Of a stretch of DNA of 64,000 nt, positions 1 through 11,224 are shown piece after piece. Where the stretch lies: the NCBI GenBank assembly GCA_907163345.1, contig CAJQUN010000957.1, forward strand, positions 62,001-126,000, in the 5' to 3' direction. This DNA is from Haberlea rhodopensis. Its lineage: Eukaryota; Streptophyta; Magnoliopsida; Lamiales; Gesneriaceae. How positions within the stretch are numbered: the stretch's first letter is position 1; every line of letters begins with the position of its first letter. The translations under genes and the position numbers were made by a program. The notes below the pieces were generated by a model. The model was given only the letters and a program-made list of their open reading frames with translations, had not been told where the DNA came from and searched no databases.

Positions 1-800
1 GAATTTTTTTCTTGTAATAGCCCAGAACATAGTACGTGAATAACATAATAGCCCAAAATATAGTATGCACATGAAATTCATTATACTCCCTTAAGATAAG
101 GATAAAAATTATTTTTAGGCTCAAATAAAGGTAGGTATAATGAGTTTCATCAACAAAAGTTGAATGGTGGTTAATTTTCATTCTCTTTCAATTAAGCTCA
201 AAAGTGGACACTAGTGGTTAATGTAGACAAGGTAGGCTTGAAAGGTTCAAATGTTCCAAAACCTAAATCATGTCCAAGTCAAGTTCATAGTTATAAAATT
301 TCGCCTAAAAGTGCCCTCAAATAGGTTCTAGAGTACTCTAAGATGCTCAAGACAAATCATAGTTCACAAAATTTTTTACTTTCCAACATATACTCCACTT
401 AATCATGACTCAAGAGTGCCCAAAATATTCCTCAATTTTTGAAGTAATAACTCAACCAAGGATATTCACAAACAAGTCAAAAAATTTCAAGACTCTAGCT
501 GAGATTCTAATTCATGAATTTCTTAAGGTAGAACTCATTTTTCAAAAAAAAAAAAAAAATTAGTTGCTCAATGAAAGCAAGAAATAGCAAGAGACGACAT
601 GCAACAGTAAGGCATGCAAGAGTAATGAAAACTCCCCCAAACTTAAAATGTGCATTGTCCATAATGTACGAGACAGATAAAATGAATAGGATAATGCACG
701 TACCTTTGACGATGATCGTCAGTGATTGTCGTCCTCCTTGTTAGCTGGTGGGAGTATGGTGGGAAACTAGTGGTTGTGGGAACTGAGCGCCTGGGAATTG
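1..800 (-). other. Element B 3' non-coding domain
   Basis: No gene is visible here. On the minus strand the segment follows ORF3 and matches the corresponding spacers of A (12455-13798), H (43010-44147) and K (25196-26520). It contains a polypurine-like motif (632-644, complement AAGTTTGGGGGAG without its first base) and the conserved block at about 232-318 that includes the complement of TTTGGACCGTTTGAGCC. The true PPT and 3' LTR of B must lie left of position 1. Confidence 0.75.
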
Positions 801-1223
801 CTAAGCTAGGACAGATGTCCATTTAGAAGTAAAGCTCATGTATTCAATTTGTCGTTGATACATCATCACTTGATCCCCGCGCATGTCAGCATGCTCTTGG
901 CGAATATCAGTGATCTCATGTTGTAGGGAGGCGAGAGTAATAGTGGTGTCCGATGAGGATGGTCCTGGTGTGGCACGACTGGTTGAAGGACGAGAGTGTG
1001 TTCTTCTGTGGCCTGTGGATGGCGGTGGGTGAGCAACCACAATTGGTGCCTTTGGTGATATGATCTCCTCAATGGGGTCCCATACAACACCCACTCTGTC
1101 GCACAAGGCTGTAATGGTGGAGGGACAAGGCATGCCAGAAGTGGGAGGGCCACGTGTCGGATGGATGTCTACACAATGTTTCCGAGATCAACAGTTAGGC
1201 CGGTAACGATGGCGAATACGAAA
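801..1223 (-). pseudogene. Element B ORF3, C-terminal part (broken)
   Basis: Minus-strand remnant of the C-terminal half of the same protein encoded intact by A at 11225-12454. The shared motif is PSTITALC followed by a Pro/Ser-rich stretch and a predicted helical Gln/Met-rich segment ending in WTS. Upstream of residue 1 of the open stretch, the frame continues to about 1223 through FVFAIVTGLTVDLGNIV and then a stop, which lines up with LVYAILSGKDVDFGEII in A. The N-terminal half lies at 5521-6105, on the other side of solo LTR C. Function unknown; the family appears in databases as putative plant transposon protein. Confidence 0.8.
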
Positions 1224-1631
1224 GCAGCTAATAGGGTTGAATATTACGCGTTTTTAGGCTATGATTTGTATATGTTTTCGTGTTGATTCTTGGATTATTT
1301 TATGTTTTATGGTATATATTTCTATATTGCAGGAATCAATGTTGAAATTCATAAAAGGGGAAGAAATCAAGCTAAAATGATGAATAAAATGAATAAAGTT
1401 GAAGAAAAGAGGAAAAAACCAGAATCCAAGACACATGTTGCTCCTTTCTCCTAACATTACTATATGTTCGAGCCATGTTTTGGAAATGTGGTCCATATAA
1501 AAGATGTATAACTTTCTCTTATCTTCGCGTGGACAGCTGATTCATCAAATTCGGAGTTTGTATGAGAAAGTTACGGCCAAAATACGAAACTCGCCAGAAG
1601 CTGAAAAAGGCGAAGAAAACTTTCTATGAAG

Positions 1632-1738
1632 CTCGATCGATCGAGCTAACATTTCCGATCGATCGAGAAGGGCTGAAAAAGCCACGAAATTCTTACTAGA
1701 AGGCTGGATCGATCGGCCACTTTTCCGGATCGATCGGG
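1632..1738. repeat. Paired CGATCGATCG module in LTR C
   Basis: Two pairs of the palindrome GATCGATC separated by about 12-13 bases, in the presumed 5' part of the LTR and just upstream of the TATA-like sequence. The same arrangement occurs in the LTRs of A, B, D, F, H and K. Confidence 0.85.
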
Positions 1739-2670
1739 ATGAGGAGTTTTCATTAAAATACCTTCCTTGTAGATTTTGTATGCAAAAGGGAAGCCCGTGA
1801 TTCTTTCCCCTATATATTATACACAAGATTTTCAACCGAAAACAGACTTTTAACCCTAGAAACACACGCCCCAGCCTCCATATCACCATACGCCTCTTTA
1901 CACATCTCTTTCCTTCACCCCATCCAGTCATAGACCTCCATCATTCTCCACTAACACCATCTCACGCCTCCTTCCATATAATTCACATCCATCAGCCCCT
2001 TTCCTTCACTTCATGTCCAGCCTCCATCCTTCTACCATTCAACCTTCATCCATCTTCACCTATTCATCCTAGGATTTGGAACAACACAACAAGGCGATAA
2101 AAAGAGACGATCGAGAAGGAAGCAAGAGAAGGAGCGAGGATCTACAACCGAAGTCGACATCGGGAGTTTATTCTTGTCTTTTAATATTAGTTTTGATTTG
2201 TTTTGATTTAATATGTTGAACTAATTTTATTTATCGAGGCTAGGCGAATCCTTTGTTATGAACCTTCGATTTGATGATTTAATGATTGAATTCTTATAGT
2301 TCTTTGCGTATGTTTTATGTTCTTCATGCTTTTAGAGGATTGATCACCTTTGAATGATGTTAGTATCATAATTGAGATCGAGAGATGATTTTATGATACT
2401 GAATTAATAACTCATACCATGGATTTAAGACAGAGATCGAGAGATGACGTCAAATACATGCGTGATAGCCATAGATATCTAGTAATTGAAAGCTAGGAGT
2501 TCTCATGGATCTTATGCAACATTGAATTGTTAAATAAGTGAACGATAGTTACTTACTGCAATTCGGTGTTAGGTTTAATATAGCTCGAGAGAGTGTATAA
2601 GATAAATTGGGAGAACTCGTCACCTTAGAAATATTTGAATGTTCAATCGAGAATTGTAGGGAATTGCATT

Positions 2671-5233
2671 TGTGATGTCCGGGAATTACTGGTGTTAATC
2701 CCGGTATGGTATTAATCATTGATGGATTTTTAATTGTAGCAATTAGGAATTAATTGCGGTTTGGGTCTCCCGAGGTTGTTAGATTGGGCATTTGTGATCG
2801 TTGGATCCAAAGGTTGAGATTGTATTCTCATTTTGGTGGAAAGCCTATGATTTGGGTTTTTAGTGGGACTTGGAGTCCGGGGTGCCTTGTGTTGGGGCCA
2901 GTCTGGGGATTTGATGTTGGAGAGTGAGTTTTTGAAAACAGATGATTTTTAATGAATCATGATGTATTTGCGGAGGTTTTGGTGTGTTGGGGTATTTTGC
3001 TATATATACCCGTTGGACTCGGGATTCCGTCATTTGGAATCCATTTCTCTCCTCTCCTCCCCCTCTCACGCCACCTTCGCCCCAAACCCTTCCCCTTCCC
3101 TTTGGTTGAAGCAAAATCGTTAGAACTCGATTATGGGGGCCGGATTTCTTGAAGAAAGATAGGTAATATTCTTCTCCTCTCTTTTGGCTTCAATTTGATT
3201 GTGGTTTTGTGTTGTGTGGTTGAGTTTTGGGTTGGTTATGGCATTTGGGGGTTTTGGGTTAAAATCCAAAATGTTGATTTCAGTGTTTTCATGGAGTTTA
3301 ATTGTTGTATTTGAGGCATTGAGGTGGTATGGGGTGTTGGTTTGGAGTTGGGTGTGAAAAACACCATTAGAACTCGAGTTTTTTCGAAAAATCGCAGTCC
3401 GCGATCGATCTTGGCGAGGCGCCGATCGATCGCGACATGCTACTGGAATTTGTGGAAGATGTACAGTATCGGCGATCGATCGCGAAAAGGGGGCGATCGA
3501 TCGCGAGGGTCTCAGCGATCGATCGCGAGATGTGGCGATCGATCGCGGATTGATTTTTTCGGGCAGTAGGCTTGCGCGATCGATCGCGCCTGATGGGCGA
3601 TCGATCGCGGCACTGTTCACCTGCATGGATTTTCGAATATGTTGGAAAATGTTGGGATTTTGGAACCGAGGTCTAAAGGGCCGACTTCCGGAGTGTTGTT
3701 CACATTCCAATGAGAATGTTAGGCTTTTAAAATGGTTTGATTGGAACCAAGCTTATTAAACGGAATTTTGGTTGGGTTTTTGGCTATCTGTTAATCATAT
3801 AAAATGGAATATTTTGGGTAGTATGCATGCTTAGCCGGGGGGCTTTTATTTTGGTAATCGTCATGGATTGACGATATGATTGGGAGTCTTGAACGTGCGT
3901 GGGCACGTGATCGCATGCTTATTCTTGATTTTGAGTCGTTTATGTGTTTTAGCACATATTTCTCTAGGCATGGGACTCAAGGAAGGTTTGGCTTGGACTA
4001 CGGAGACTTAAGGTACGTGGGACGTACGAGCATAACCTATTATAGTATTGCAACTGTAATATGCATGGTTTGTGATAATGGTATTAAATGGGCATTGGAA
4101 TACATGGTGTATGGTAATTGTATTATATGGACATTGCAATATCTGGCATGTGGTAAGTATTGAAATGCATGGTGCATTATATTTACTTCAAATGGATAAT
4201 GATATGCATGGTATATGGTAACTGTGATAAATAGACATACATTGGAAATCATAGGGTGCCGCTTTAGAGCGAGCAACGATTGGGTGTTGTCGCCGTTGAG
4301 CACCACCGGTTATGACGCCGCTATTGTTGAGCGTGCGCTGGGTTTAGAATGCCGCTATTGTGGAGCGAGCAATGTTACGGGAACATGGAATCCTTGGTTA
4401 AATATATGTGAAATCTATGGCCTATGTATAATGATTTTACATATTGATTATGGAGCTGACATGATAGAACTGTATTAGTTAATCTATATGGTGATTAACT
4501 GGCTTTGGGAATTTGATGAGTTTGGTTATTTTGAGAACAGGGACAATGCATGGGATCCCGGATGAGGGTGTTACCATCCAGGGAGTATCATTTAAATTAT
4601 GGCATTTACATTCTGTAAATTATGAATTGCAATATTATTATTTTGTGATTGGTGGTATTGGTATGCTCACCCCGTGTGGGGGCTGTCTCTGTTGGGGCAG
4701 GTATTACAGGTGTAGCAGCGACTTTGGAGTCGAGCTCGAGCTGTTGGTTAGAGGTACTTCCAGGATAGAGGTACCAGAGCTGGCTGGATAGACGCTCAGA
4801 TCCAGAGTTGAGATCGAGTTGCGCTTGGGAGGTGCTTCCAGGATTGAGGCACCGGTAACGACAGCTGGAAGTATGGTATTTTATACTTTATGTACACATA
4901 CGATTATTTGGTGCTCGTCTGTGAGCGACGTATATGTGTGCATGGGTTGTATAAAAGGCAAATGTCTTTCTTTTCATCTATATTGTGATATGCAATTAAT
5001 TGGGAATTGCTAGATGAATTGAGAAGCAATTAGTGTATCTCGGGGGTACATGGCATGCTAAATGGTTTAGTTGGAAAAATGGAAATGGTATGTATTGGAT
5101 TAAACGGAAGAATTTTATTATCGGTATATTATGCTAATCTAGCATATGGTTATTTTCCAACATATATGGTTACATGTACACGATTATGGGATTTATGCGC
5201 TAATTACGGGTAAAGGGCACGGGGGTCCTTACA
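2671..5233 (+). mobile_element. Element D: solo LTR related to element E (chromovirus-type)
   Basis: Bounded by TGTGATG and CCTTACA ends and the 5-bp duplication GCATT (2666-2670 and 5234-5238), inserted into solo LTR C. The 2563-bp length and many blocks match the LTRs of E (30462-32951, 37054-39546): the start through taatcccgg, the ggtacgtgnnacgtacgagc block (about 4013), the catccagggagtatcattta block (about 4575) and the end ggggtccttaca. TATATATA at 3001-3008 is the likely promoter box. Unlike E, it carries seven or more GATCGATC palindromes. A solo LTR of the same superfamily as E and F. Confidence 0.9.
3401..3610. repeat. Dense CGATCGATCG module in solo LTR D
   Basis: At least seven GATCGATC palindromes, mostly as GCGATCGATCGCG, spaced 15-35 bases apart. 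The last copy is followed by GGCACTGTTCAC, which also follows a GATCGATC palindrome in the unrelated LTR of A (complement of 7752-7763). The E LTRs, otherwise the closest relatives of D, lack the module. Confidence 0.9.
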
Positions 5234-5520
5234 GCATTGGTGAGCCAAAGTCTCGATAATCTTCTCTTGTGGATTTTTCTCGTTTACTTTTATTGACTTG
5301 GTTGGATTAGTATTTTATTTTAATTAATTAGTTGTTAATTATAAATTAATTTCGTAGGTTAAATATAGTTAAAAGTGTCTTATTTGGTACTTACTTGTTA
5401 GTTACTGTGGGTTCGACAATCCGTATCTTCCTATCTATACTAAAACTTGACACCGTGCACTTGCGGTCTAAAATCGCTACACTGAGAAATTTTCTGTTTA
5501 AAAAATAAGCGATCAGCAGC

Positions 5521-6105
5521 TCGGTCCTTTGTAATCTCGGAAGTATGAGTCGGTGGCATGACACGTGCTACAATAAAGGAGAACCAAGCCTTGGCCTCCT
5601 CTTTCAACTCAGATATCAGTACCAGTTGTGGCTTGCCATCGGCTGCTAGTCGCCATTCGGTGCCCCCAACACAGATGGTGGAAAGAATCTCGTCATAATC
5701 AATGTGGTCTTTACTGTATAATGAGTAGTCATTGTCATTAATGATTGGCATGTGGTAGAGAGTATTGATGGCGGTGTAAGCGAAAGGAATAGGTTGTTGC
5801 CAGACAGTGACTCTGCAAGCATCAAGGTGGGTCTTTGTCCGTAGATTGTAGTAGAACTCACGTACAATAGGGACCACAACATCTTTTGGTTGCTGGACGA
5901 ATGTGAACCAGCCTCGTCTCATCGCTTCTCTAATCATGGCATACTCAACATACTCAAGAGTATGGATATCCATCCCCCGCTCTCTAATGAGAGGTCTTTT
6001 CCGGTAGACCTCAAAAAATTCAGCAGCTTCCTTATTGCTAAACTTGAATGAATCAAACTCTTGTGAAGAGGAAGCTACCTGCTTCTATTTCTTCTTAGGT
6101 GCCAT
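5521..6105 (-). pseudogene. Element B ORF3, N-terminal part (broken)
   Basis: Starts with MAPKKK at 6105 and stops at codon 7, after which the frame is open to the insertion site of C. Downstream residues match the A protein: RRGWFTFVQQPKDVVVP against RKGWFQFIQTPIDAVVP, and AKAWFSFIVARVMPPTHTSE against AQAWFSFIAARVMPSTHTSE. The last residues before the break are TKDRA, where the duplicated GCAGC begins; the remaining half resumes at 1223. It sits downstream of the integrase gene in the place where Athila elements carry their env-like or extra ORF. No membrane segment is apparent, so I do not call it env. Confidence 0.85.
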
Positions 6106-6908
6106 ACCTATGGAATGAGATACACCACAACTCCAACAACAACAAAATCCAATATAATTGCAAATCGCCCAACACCACATTATCCAATAACAAGATTAAA
6201 CAAAGTTCCCCCAAACTTAGCAAGAACACAATCCCAATTCAACCAACATTCAAATAGATTTACTTATACTTCAACATCCAAGCATTAAATGTAGCACATA
6301 TGATATCCCATGTAGAATTAAGCCAAAAATACCTCAAACAAATCAAAAAATTTAGGATAGGTAGTTCTTAGCTTGCCATGGCTTCCACTTGAAGTGTAGG
6401 GTGCCCAAATTCACTTCTCCCTTGGAAATTCCTGTAAATAATCGAACTTTGAGGTGAGAATTGATGATTGTGTTTGAAATTTGAAAGAAATTGAAGAATT
6501 TGGGGTTGAGTTGGTGAAAAGGAGTTGAATTTTGTGAAGTGGGGGAGAAAGGTTCGAGATTTGAGTGTGTGAAGTGTGTGTGAGAAGTGCTGACTTTTTT
6601 TTAGAAAAAACAAAAATTTTAACCCCGTGATCGATCGCGGCATTTTGGCGATCAATCGTGAGAGTTTTCTAGAAAACCGTGATCGATCGCGGTGTTCTTG
6701 CGATTGATCGCCAAAACTCGCTGCCCTTTTTTTTAGAAAAAATTCTTCTTCTCCTGGGATTCGTTCTTCCACACCCACTCTATAAAAAGAAACAAGGAGT
6801 CAATACTAAAAACAAAATTGGAAAAACTAACTGAATTTAAAAACGAAGAAAAATGAGAAGAGGGTGTTCTTGATTTATAGTCCCAAGTGGACTTTTTACC
6901 AATTACGC
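6106..6908 (-). other. Element B spacer between integrase and ORF3
   Basis: No gene is supported. It contains two paired GATCGATC modules (6626-6660 and 6679-6714) in the same position, upstream of ORF3, as the module of A at 10652-10757. Some palindromes read GATCAATC or GATTGATC, as expected from CpG decay. A further polypurine-like motif in complement lies near 6207-6218. Confidence 0.7.
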
Positions 6909-7343
6909 TTAGGAGTCAAAATGGACCGTGGTGGGTTGACTGAAGTCATGCCCATGATAGTGCTTCAGTCTTTGTCCTTTGACTGTAAATGTTCCCTTCG
7001 TTGGATCGCTGATCTCATTGGCACCGGATGGGAATACTCTAGTTACTGTGAATGGTACATACCATCTAGACTTCAACTTGCCTGGAAAGAGCCTCAATCT
7101 AGAGTTGAATAGCAAAACCATATCTTCTTCTTGGAAATCTTGTTGATTGAGCCGAGCATCATGCCACTTTTTGGTCTTGTCCTTGTAGATCTTTACATTC
7201 TCATAAGCTTGGTTCCTAAACTCTTCCATTTCTTTCAAATGTAGAAGACGTTTATCATCTATAGCAGTTAGATCAAGTTCAAGTTCTACTGGAAGATGAC
7301 AGGCTTTTCCAAAAACTAACATATATGGTGTTGTGTCAATAGG
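6909..7343 (-). pseudogene. Element B integrase, C-terminal part
   Basis: Minus-strand C-terminal part of an Athila-type integrase: MLVFGKACHLPVELE, a basic helical segment (NVKIYKDKTKKWHDARL), then the GPY/F-like end (SRLRLFPGKLKSRWYVPF) and a C-terminal LKHYHGHD. It ends at 6909 with a stop. At 7344 the plus-strand element A begins after the duplication TGTTT; the upstream integrase resumes at 16952 in the same minus-strand frame (ALWAYRTAFKT then PIDTTPYM). Confidence 0.9.
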
Positions 7344-7348
7344 TGTTT

Positions 7349-8913
7349 TGATAGGCGTAGATTTTGAGTGATTTTAACTGTGATTTCTTCCCATTTTCTG
7401 TACTTTTTCCTGGATGATATTATGCTTTTTTGGTGTTTATTCATGTGTTTCAGGAAATTTGATCAGAAGTGGAAGAAATGAGCTGATGAGAAGATAACGG
7501 GCGAAATCGAGGCGTAAAAGACAAGAAAATTAAGAAGGTGGATTTTTCAGATCTCGATCGATCGAGATTTATTCTCGATCGATCGAGCCAGCCAGTAGCA
7601 AGACTCAGAATTTTCGAAGGCCCGATCGATCGGTGGAAATTCCCGATCGATCGAGCAAGGCAGTAGCTTCAGCAACAATTTTTGAGAAATCTCGATCGAT
7701 CGGTGGAAATTCCCGATCGATCGAGCGAGGCAGTAAGTTCCAAAAGCTGGCGTGAACAGTGCACCGATCGATCGGTGAAATTCTCGATCGATCGAGACGC
7801 GAAATCTGAAGATTTTATTTTCCTTATTTATCGAGATTTTGGGGGCTTTTTAGAGAGGCTGGATTCATTTCAAAAAGGAGGACGAATTTTGAGAGAAAAT
7901 ATCAGACTTTTTAGGTCAAGAGCAGCCGCCCTAACCGCCGCCCAACGCCGGAAGAAGGAGATCCAATCTCCGTTCTTCGTCCAAAGTCGAGCCTATCCGT
8001 TCCGGAGTGCAAGGAAGGAACAAGAGAAGAAATCACGGTGCAACGCACGGATTCATCCATCGTTTATCGTATTTCTGAACTTAATTTATTTGATTTTCAA
8101 TTTTCATTTGTTGTTTTTAAGGTCGAGAGACAAGAAAACTCATCTGTTATTGATTTGAATTAAAATTGGTTTATATTATTGAAGTTTTAGTTCGTTGTGT
8201 TTGATATTATTGATTCATTGATATTTGCGCGCATTGATATTTATTGTTCCTAAATTAATTGCATGTGTAGATCAGAGTCTAGCTAGCTTTGATTGAATTT
8301 GAGGGTTACAGCCGAGATCGAGAGATAACGCTGTAACACGCTCCATTAATTTATGATGTATGTTACGATTGAGATCGAGAGATGATATCGCATACGTGAG
8401 AACTTGAAATCGAAAGATTTAGAGTTAATAGGTTTTGATAATTTAAGCAACTTTGAATTAGTAAATAGGTGCACGAGAGTGACTTGTTCTAATTTATTGT
8501 TAGTTTCGTTACAGCTCGAGAGAGTGTATCGAATAATCATAAAAACCTTTCACCTTTAAAATCAATTGGTTAATAAAGTGAGAATTCCATTGAATCATTA
8601 GAGATAACATAATTGAACGACGAACTTGGTAATTTTCTCGAGTCACTTACCTTTGCATTTCCGGAACCATTCTTGTCATTGTTTCTCGTTTAATTTTGTT
8701 CTTTAGTTTAATTTAGTGTTAGTTTATCAAACTCCTTTAATCGTAGGCTAAATATAATTTGATTGATCTTATTTGGTACTTATACGTTAGTCCCTGTGGA
8801 TTCGACAACCTTTACTTAATTTTCACTATACTAAAACTTGACACCGTGCACTTGCGGTAGAATCGCTTCAACCCATACACTGAAAAATAATTGTTTAAAA
8901 ATAAGAGCGGTCA
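7349..8913 (+). repeat. Element A 5' LTR
   Basis: 1565-bp LTR with ends TGATAGGCG and GCGGTCA. It contains the paired GATCGATC module (7554-7796), a CT-rich 5' leader-like part, and gatcgagagat motifs at about 8314-8385. The 158-codon open frame at 7682-8158 arises from the module and repeats in all three LTR copies; it is not treated as a gene. Confidence 0.95.
7554..7796. repeat. Paired CGATCGATCG module in LTR A
   Basis: Eight GATCGATC palindromes in four pairs; three pairs share the inter-palindrome sequence GGTGGAAATTCC or GGTGAAATTC. Repeated at about 14004-14246 and 15587-15829 in the other two LTRs. Flanking GAGCGAGGCAGTA is also found, in complement, in the LTR of chromovirus F and in the internal module of A. 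Confidence 0.9.
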
Positions 8914-8919
8914 AGTTTT

Positions 8920-8937
8920 TGGCGCCGTTGCCGGGGA
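8920..8937 (+). other. Element A primer-binding site (tRNA-Asp)
   Basis: TGGCGCCGTTGCCGGGGA is complementary over 18 bases to the 3' end of plant tRNA-Asp including CCA. It lies 6 bases after the LTR end, as in the other Athila-like elements here. Confidence 0.95.
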
Positions 8938-9202
8938 CTAATCTGTATAATATCATACGAGATTAGTTAATTGTAATTTAGCCAATTTCTTTTATTATTG
9001 CATTTTTGTTTTTGTTTTCTTTGTTTTCTTTTGTTGATCTTTGTTAATATTTTTTCTTTGTGTATTTTTGTTGTCTCCTTTTGTCTATTTTGAACAGGAA
9101 TCGGTTCTTTAGTGCAAGCATAGAAAAGAGGAACCCCTTCTCGAGCCGTTTGATCCAGAGATAGAGAGAACTCTACTAAGTAAATCAAGAGAAGCTCGAG
9201 AA

Positions 9203-10396
9203 ATGGCTGACAATAACGAAGCACAGAACCCTAGATCAATGATGGACTTTGCGCAACCCGCACTTCATGAATCTTTATCCAGTATTACGAGGCCAACGAT
9301 TCAAGCGAACAACTTTGAGATCAAGCCGGCGATTATCCAAATGATTCAGCACTCAGTTATGTTTGGGGGAGCGGCCACAGAAGATCCGAATAATCACATC
9401 TCCAACTTTTTGGAGATTTGTGACACGTTCAAACACAATGGCGTCTCTGACGACGCCATCAGGTTAAGGCTCTTTCCTTTTTCATTACGAGATAAGGCTA
9501 AAGCATGGTTAAATTCACTTCCTGCAGGTTCAATAACAACATGGGAGGGGATGACAAAGGCGTTTTTGTCAAAGTACTTTCTCCCTTCCAAGACGGCGAA
9601 GATGCGGAATGATATCACGACTTTTGGGCAATTTGACCCAGAAACTTTGTATGAAGCGTGGGATCGTTTTAAAGAGTTGTTGAGGAGATGCCCACACCAT
9701 GGTCTACCCATATGGCTACAGGTACAAACGTTCTATAACGATTTATTTTCTGCTAACCGTTCAATGATTGATGCAGCATCTGGGGGATCCATTATGAGAA
9801 AGACGCCGGAAGAGACATATAGCTTGTTGGAGGAAATGGCGTGCAACAGCTACCAGTGGCAATCTGAGAGGAGCACACCACAGAAACCAATGGGAGTCCA
9901 TCAAGTGGACGAAATCACTGCTCTTTCGGCTCAATTAGAAGCCATGAACCGGAAGATAGACAGCATGGGAGCAGCAGCAATGCAAGCTCAAGTGATCTTC
10001 TGTGAGCTGTGTGGAGGCAGTCATCCGAGCATCGAATGCCAGGCAGGTAATCAATTTAACCAATCTGTGGAAGCTGTTAATTTTGTAGGTAACAGGCCAC
10101 CCCATAATTCCTACCCAAACTACAACCAACCATGGAGGAACCACCCGAACTTAAGGTGGTCGAATCAAGAAAATGTGTTGAACCCTCAACCGCAGGCCGG
10201 GTTCACACAAAAGCCGAGTTTAGAGGAACTTATAGCGAAGTTGATTTCATCAACAGAAGTGAGGATGCAAAATCAAGATGCATCAATCAAAAATTTGGAG
10301 GTGCAGATAGGGCAGTTGGCCACATTGATATCTGGGAGGACGCAAGGTACGCTCCCGAGTGATTCTGTAAAGAATCCGAAGGAGCCATCAAATTGA
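9203..10396 (+). CDS. gag: Gag polyprotein of element A (397 aa, intact)
   Basis: Structural protein that would form the cytoplasmic virus-like particle. The family-typical core is ANNFEIKPAIIQMIQH (about aa 35-50), then FLEICDTFKHNGV, LFPFSLRDKAKAWLNSL and FLPSKTAKMRNDI; PETLYEAWDRFKELLRRCPH is the retrotransposon gag domain. A CxxC-x4-H-x4-C knuckle-like motif CELCGGSHPSIEC is near aa 270, followed by an Asn/Pro-rich linker and the C-terminal VQIGQLATLISGRTQG. The ATG at 9203 is the first in a frame open from about 9114; the sequence just upstream (EPFDPEIERT in the same frame) is also conserved in gag of H, so initiation might be further upstream at a non-ATG codon or the start shifted. 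The frame ends where pol was deleted. Confidence 0.9.
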   Translation: MADNNEAQNPRSMMDFAQPALHESLSSITRPTIQANNFEIKPAIIQMIQHSVMFGGAATEDPNNHISNFLEICDTFKHNGVSDDAIRLRLFPFSLRDKAKAWLNSLPAGSITTWEGMTKAFLSKYFLPSKTAKMRNDITTFGQFDPETLYEAWDRFKELLRRCPHHGLPIWLQVQTFYNDLFSANRSMIDAASGGSIMRKTPEETYSLLEEMACNSYQWQSERSTPQKPMGVHQVDEITALSAQLEAMNRKIDSMGAAAMQAQVIFCELCGGSHPSIECQAGNQFNQSVEAVNFVGNRPPHNSYPNYNQPWRNHPNLRWSNQENVLNPQPQAGFTQKPSLEELIAKLISSTEVRMQNQDASIKNLEVQIGQLATLISGRTQGTLPSDSVKNPKEPSN

Positions 10397-11224
10397 AAAG
10401 GCGAAGAGGTGACAGTCCAGCTTGGGACTATAAATTAAGAACTCCTGTCCTTCCTTCCTTGAGTTTTGTTTTTGATTTCGTGTTTTGTTGAGTTTTGTCA
10501 GTTGTTTGTGTTTTTTTAGTTTGTCTGGAATTGAATTCGTGTCTTTTCTAATGCAGATGTGAAAGCAAGGGCAAGTTGGTTTTAGGCGAAGCAATCCGAG
10601 AGAAAGACGTGGAGAAAAAGAAAAATTTTAAAATTTTGGTTGCTGCTGCTGGCGATCGATCGGTGGAAATCTCGATCGATCGCCCGAATTTTTAAAATAA
10701 CTTTTTGCCTACTGCCTCGCTCGATCGATCGAGAATTTTTCCGATCGATCGAGCGAGAGAAAATTTTGAAAAAAATAAAGGGGCAGACGCAGTAACCATC
10801 ACTTTCCCCAAATCATTTTTCTCCTCTCAACAGCAAACCCTAGCCGTCCCTTTCAATTTTCCTCTTCTAATCTCATCAAGTTTCCATAGAATTTCAATTT
10901 ACTTCAATTCTAAGAAGTAATATTCATCCTAATGAGATTTTCATTGCAGATCTGAAGATTTGAAAGGACAATTGGGTAGAAGAGCATAAAGAAGGGAATT
11001 CAAAGCCGAGTGCCACAATTCTCCAAGATCAAATTTTGAAGAGGTAATTGGTTTCCAATCATCCAAGATTTTAGCTTTTGGTGCGATTTCGTGCAATTTT
11101 AGAAGTGGGTTGGAAAAGAATTCCAATTAGGAGGAAGTTTTGTGGTATTGAAGGGTCCCGGATTTAGTGTTGTGGGGGTGTTAGTGAATTGAATTGAATT
11201 TGTTGGGAATCATTTGGCAAGAGT
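10397..11224 (+). other. Element A spacer between gag and ORF3 (pol deletion scar)
   Basis: Begins immediately after the gag stop with sequence like that after the integrase of H (tccagcttgggactataaa), so PR-RT-RNase H-IN was removed at about 10396. Contains an internal module of four GATCGATC palindromes (10652-10757), and a CT-rich segment at 10800-10870 that may be a leader for ORF3. No gene seen. Confidence 0.8.
10652..10757. repeat. Internal CGATCGATCG module upstream of ORF3 in A
   Basis: Two pairs of palindromes. The first has the same spacer start, CGATCGATCGGTGGAAAT, as the LTR module of A; the second is framed by TGCCTCGCTCGATCGATCG, also shared with LTR F. It lies about 470 bp upstream of ORF3. 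Confidence 0.9.

Larger units (their letters stand above)
1229..5515 (+). mobile_element. Element C: Athila-like solo LTR, itself interrupted
   Basis: A single LTR flanked by the 5-bp duplication GCAGC (1224-1228 and 5516-5520). It ends in the family signature (cttgacaccgtgcacttgcgg, then a run to gatca), in the plus orientation. The left end reads TA instead of the expected TG, probably a point mutation. It has no internal region, so it is best explained by LTR-LTR recombination. Without nested solo LTR D its length is about 1.72 kb. It contains a likely TATA box near 1811 (tatatatta), the paired GATCGATC module at 1632-1738, and several gatcgagagatga motifs at 2370-2450 shared with other Athila-like LTRs here. 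Confidence 0.9.

Noticed and set aside
7682..8158. 158-codon open frame repeated at 14132-14608 and 15715-16191
   Set aside because: Lies inside the LTR; the Asp-Arg-Ser runs are translation of GATCGATC. Identity of the three copies follows from LTR identity, not protein selection.
8920..8937. tRNA gene fragment (tRNA-Asp-like, also at 21786, 27526, 40457)
   Set aside because: Each lies 5-6 bases from an LTR end and is only the primer complement.
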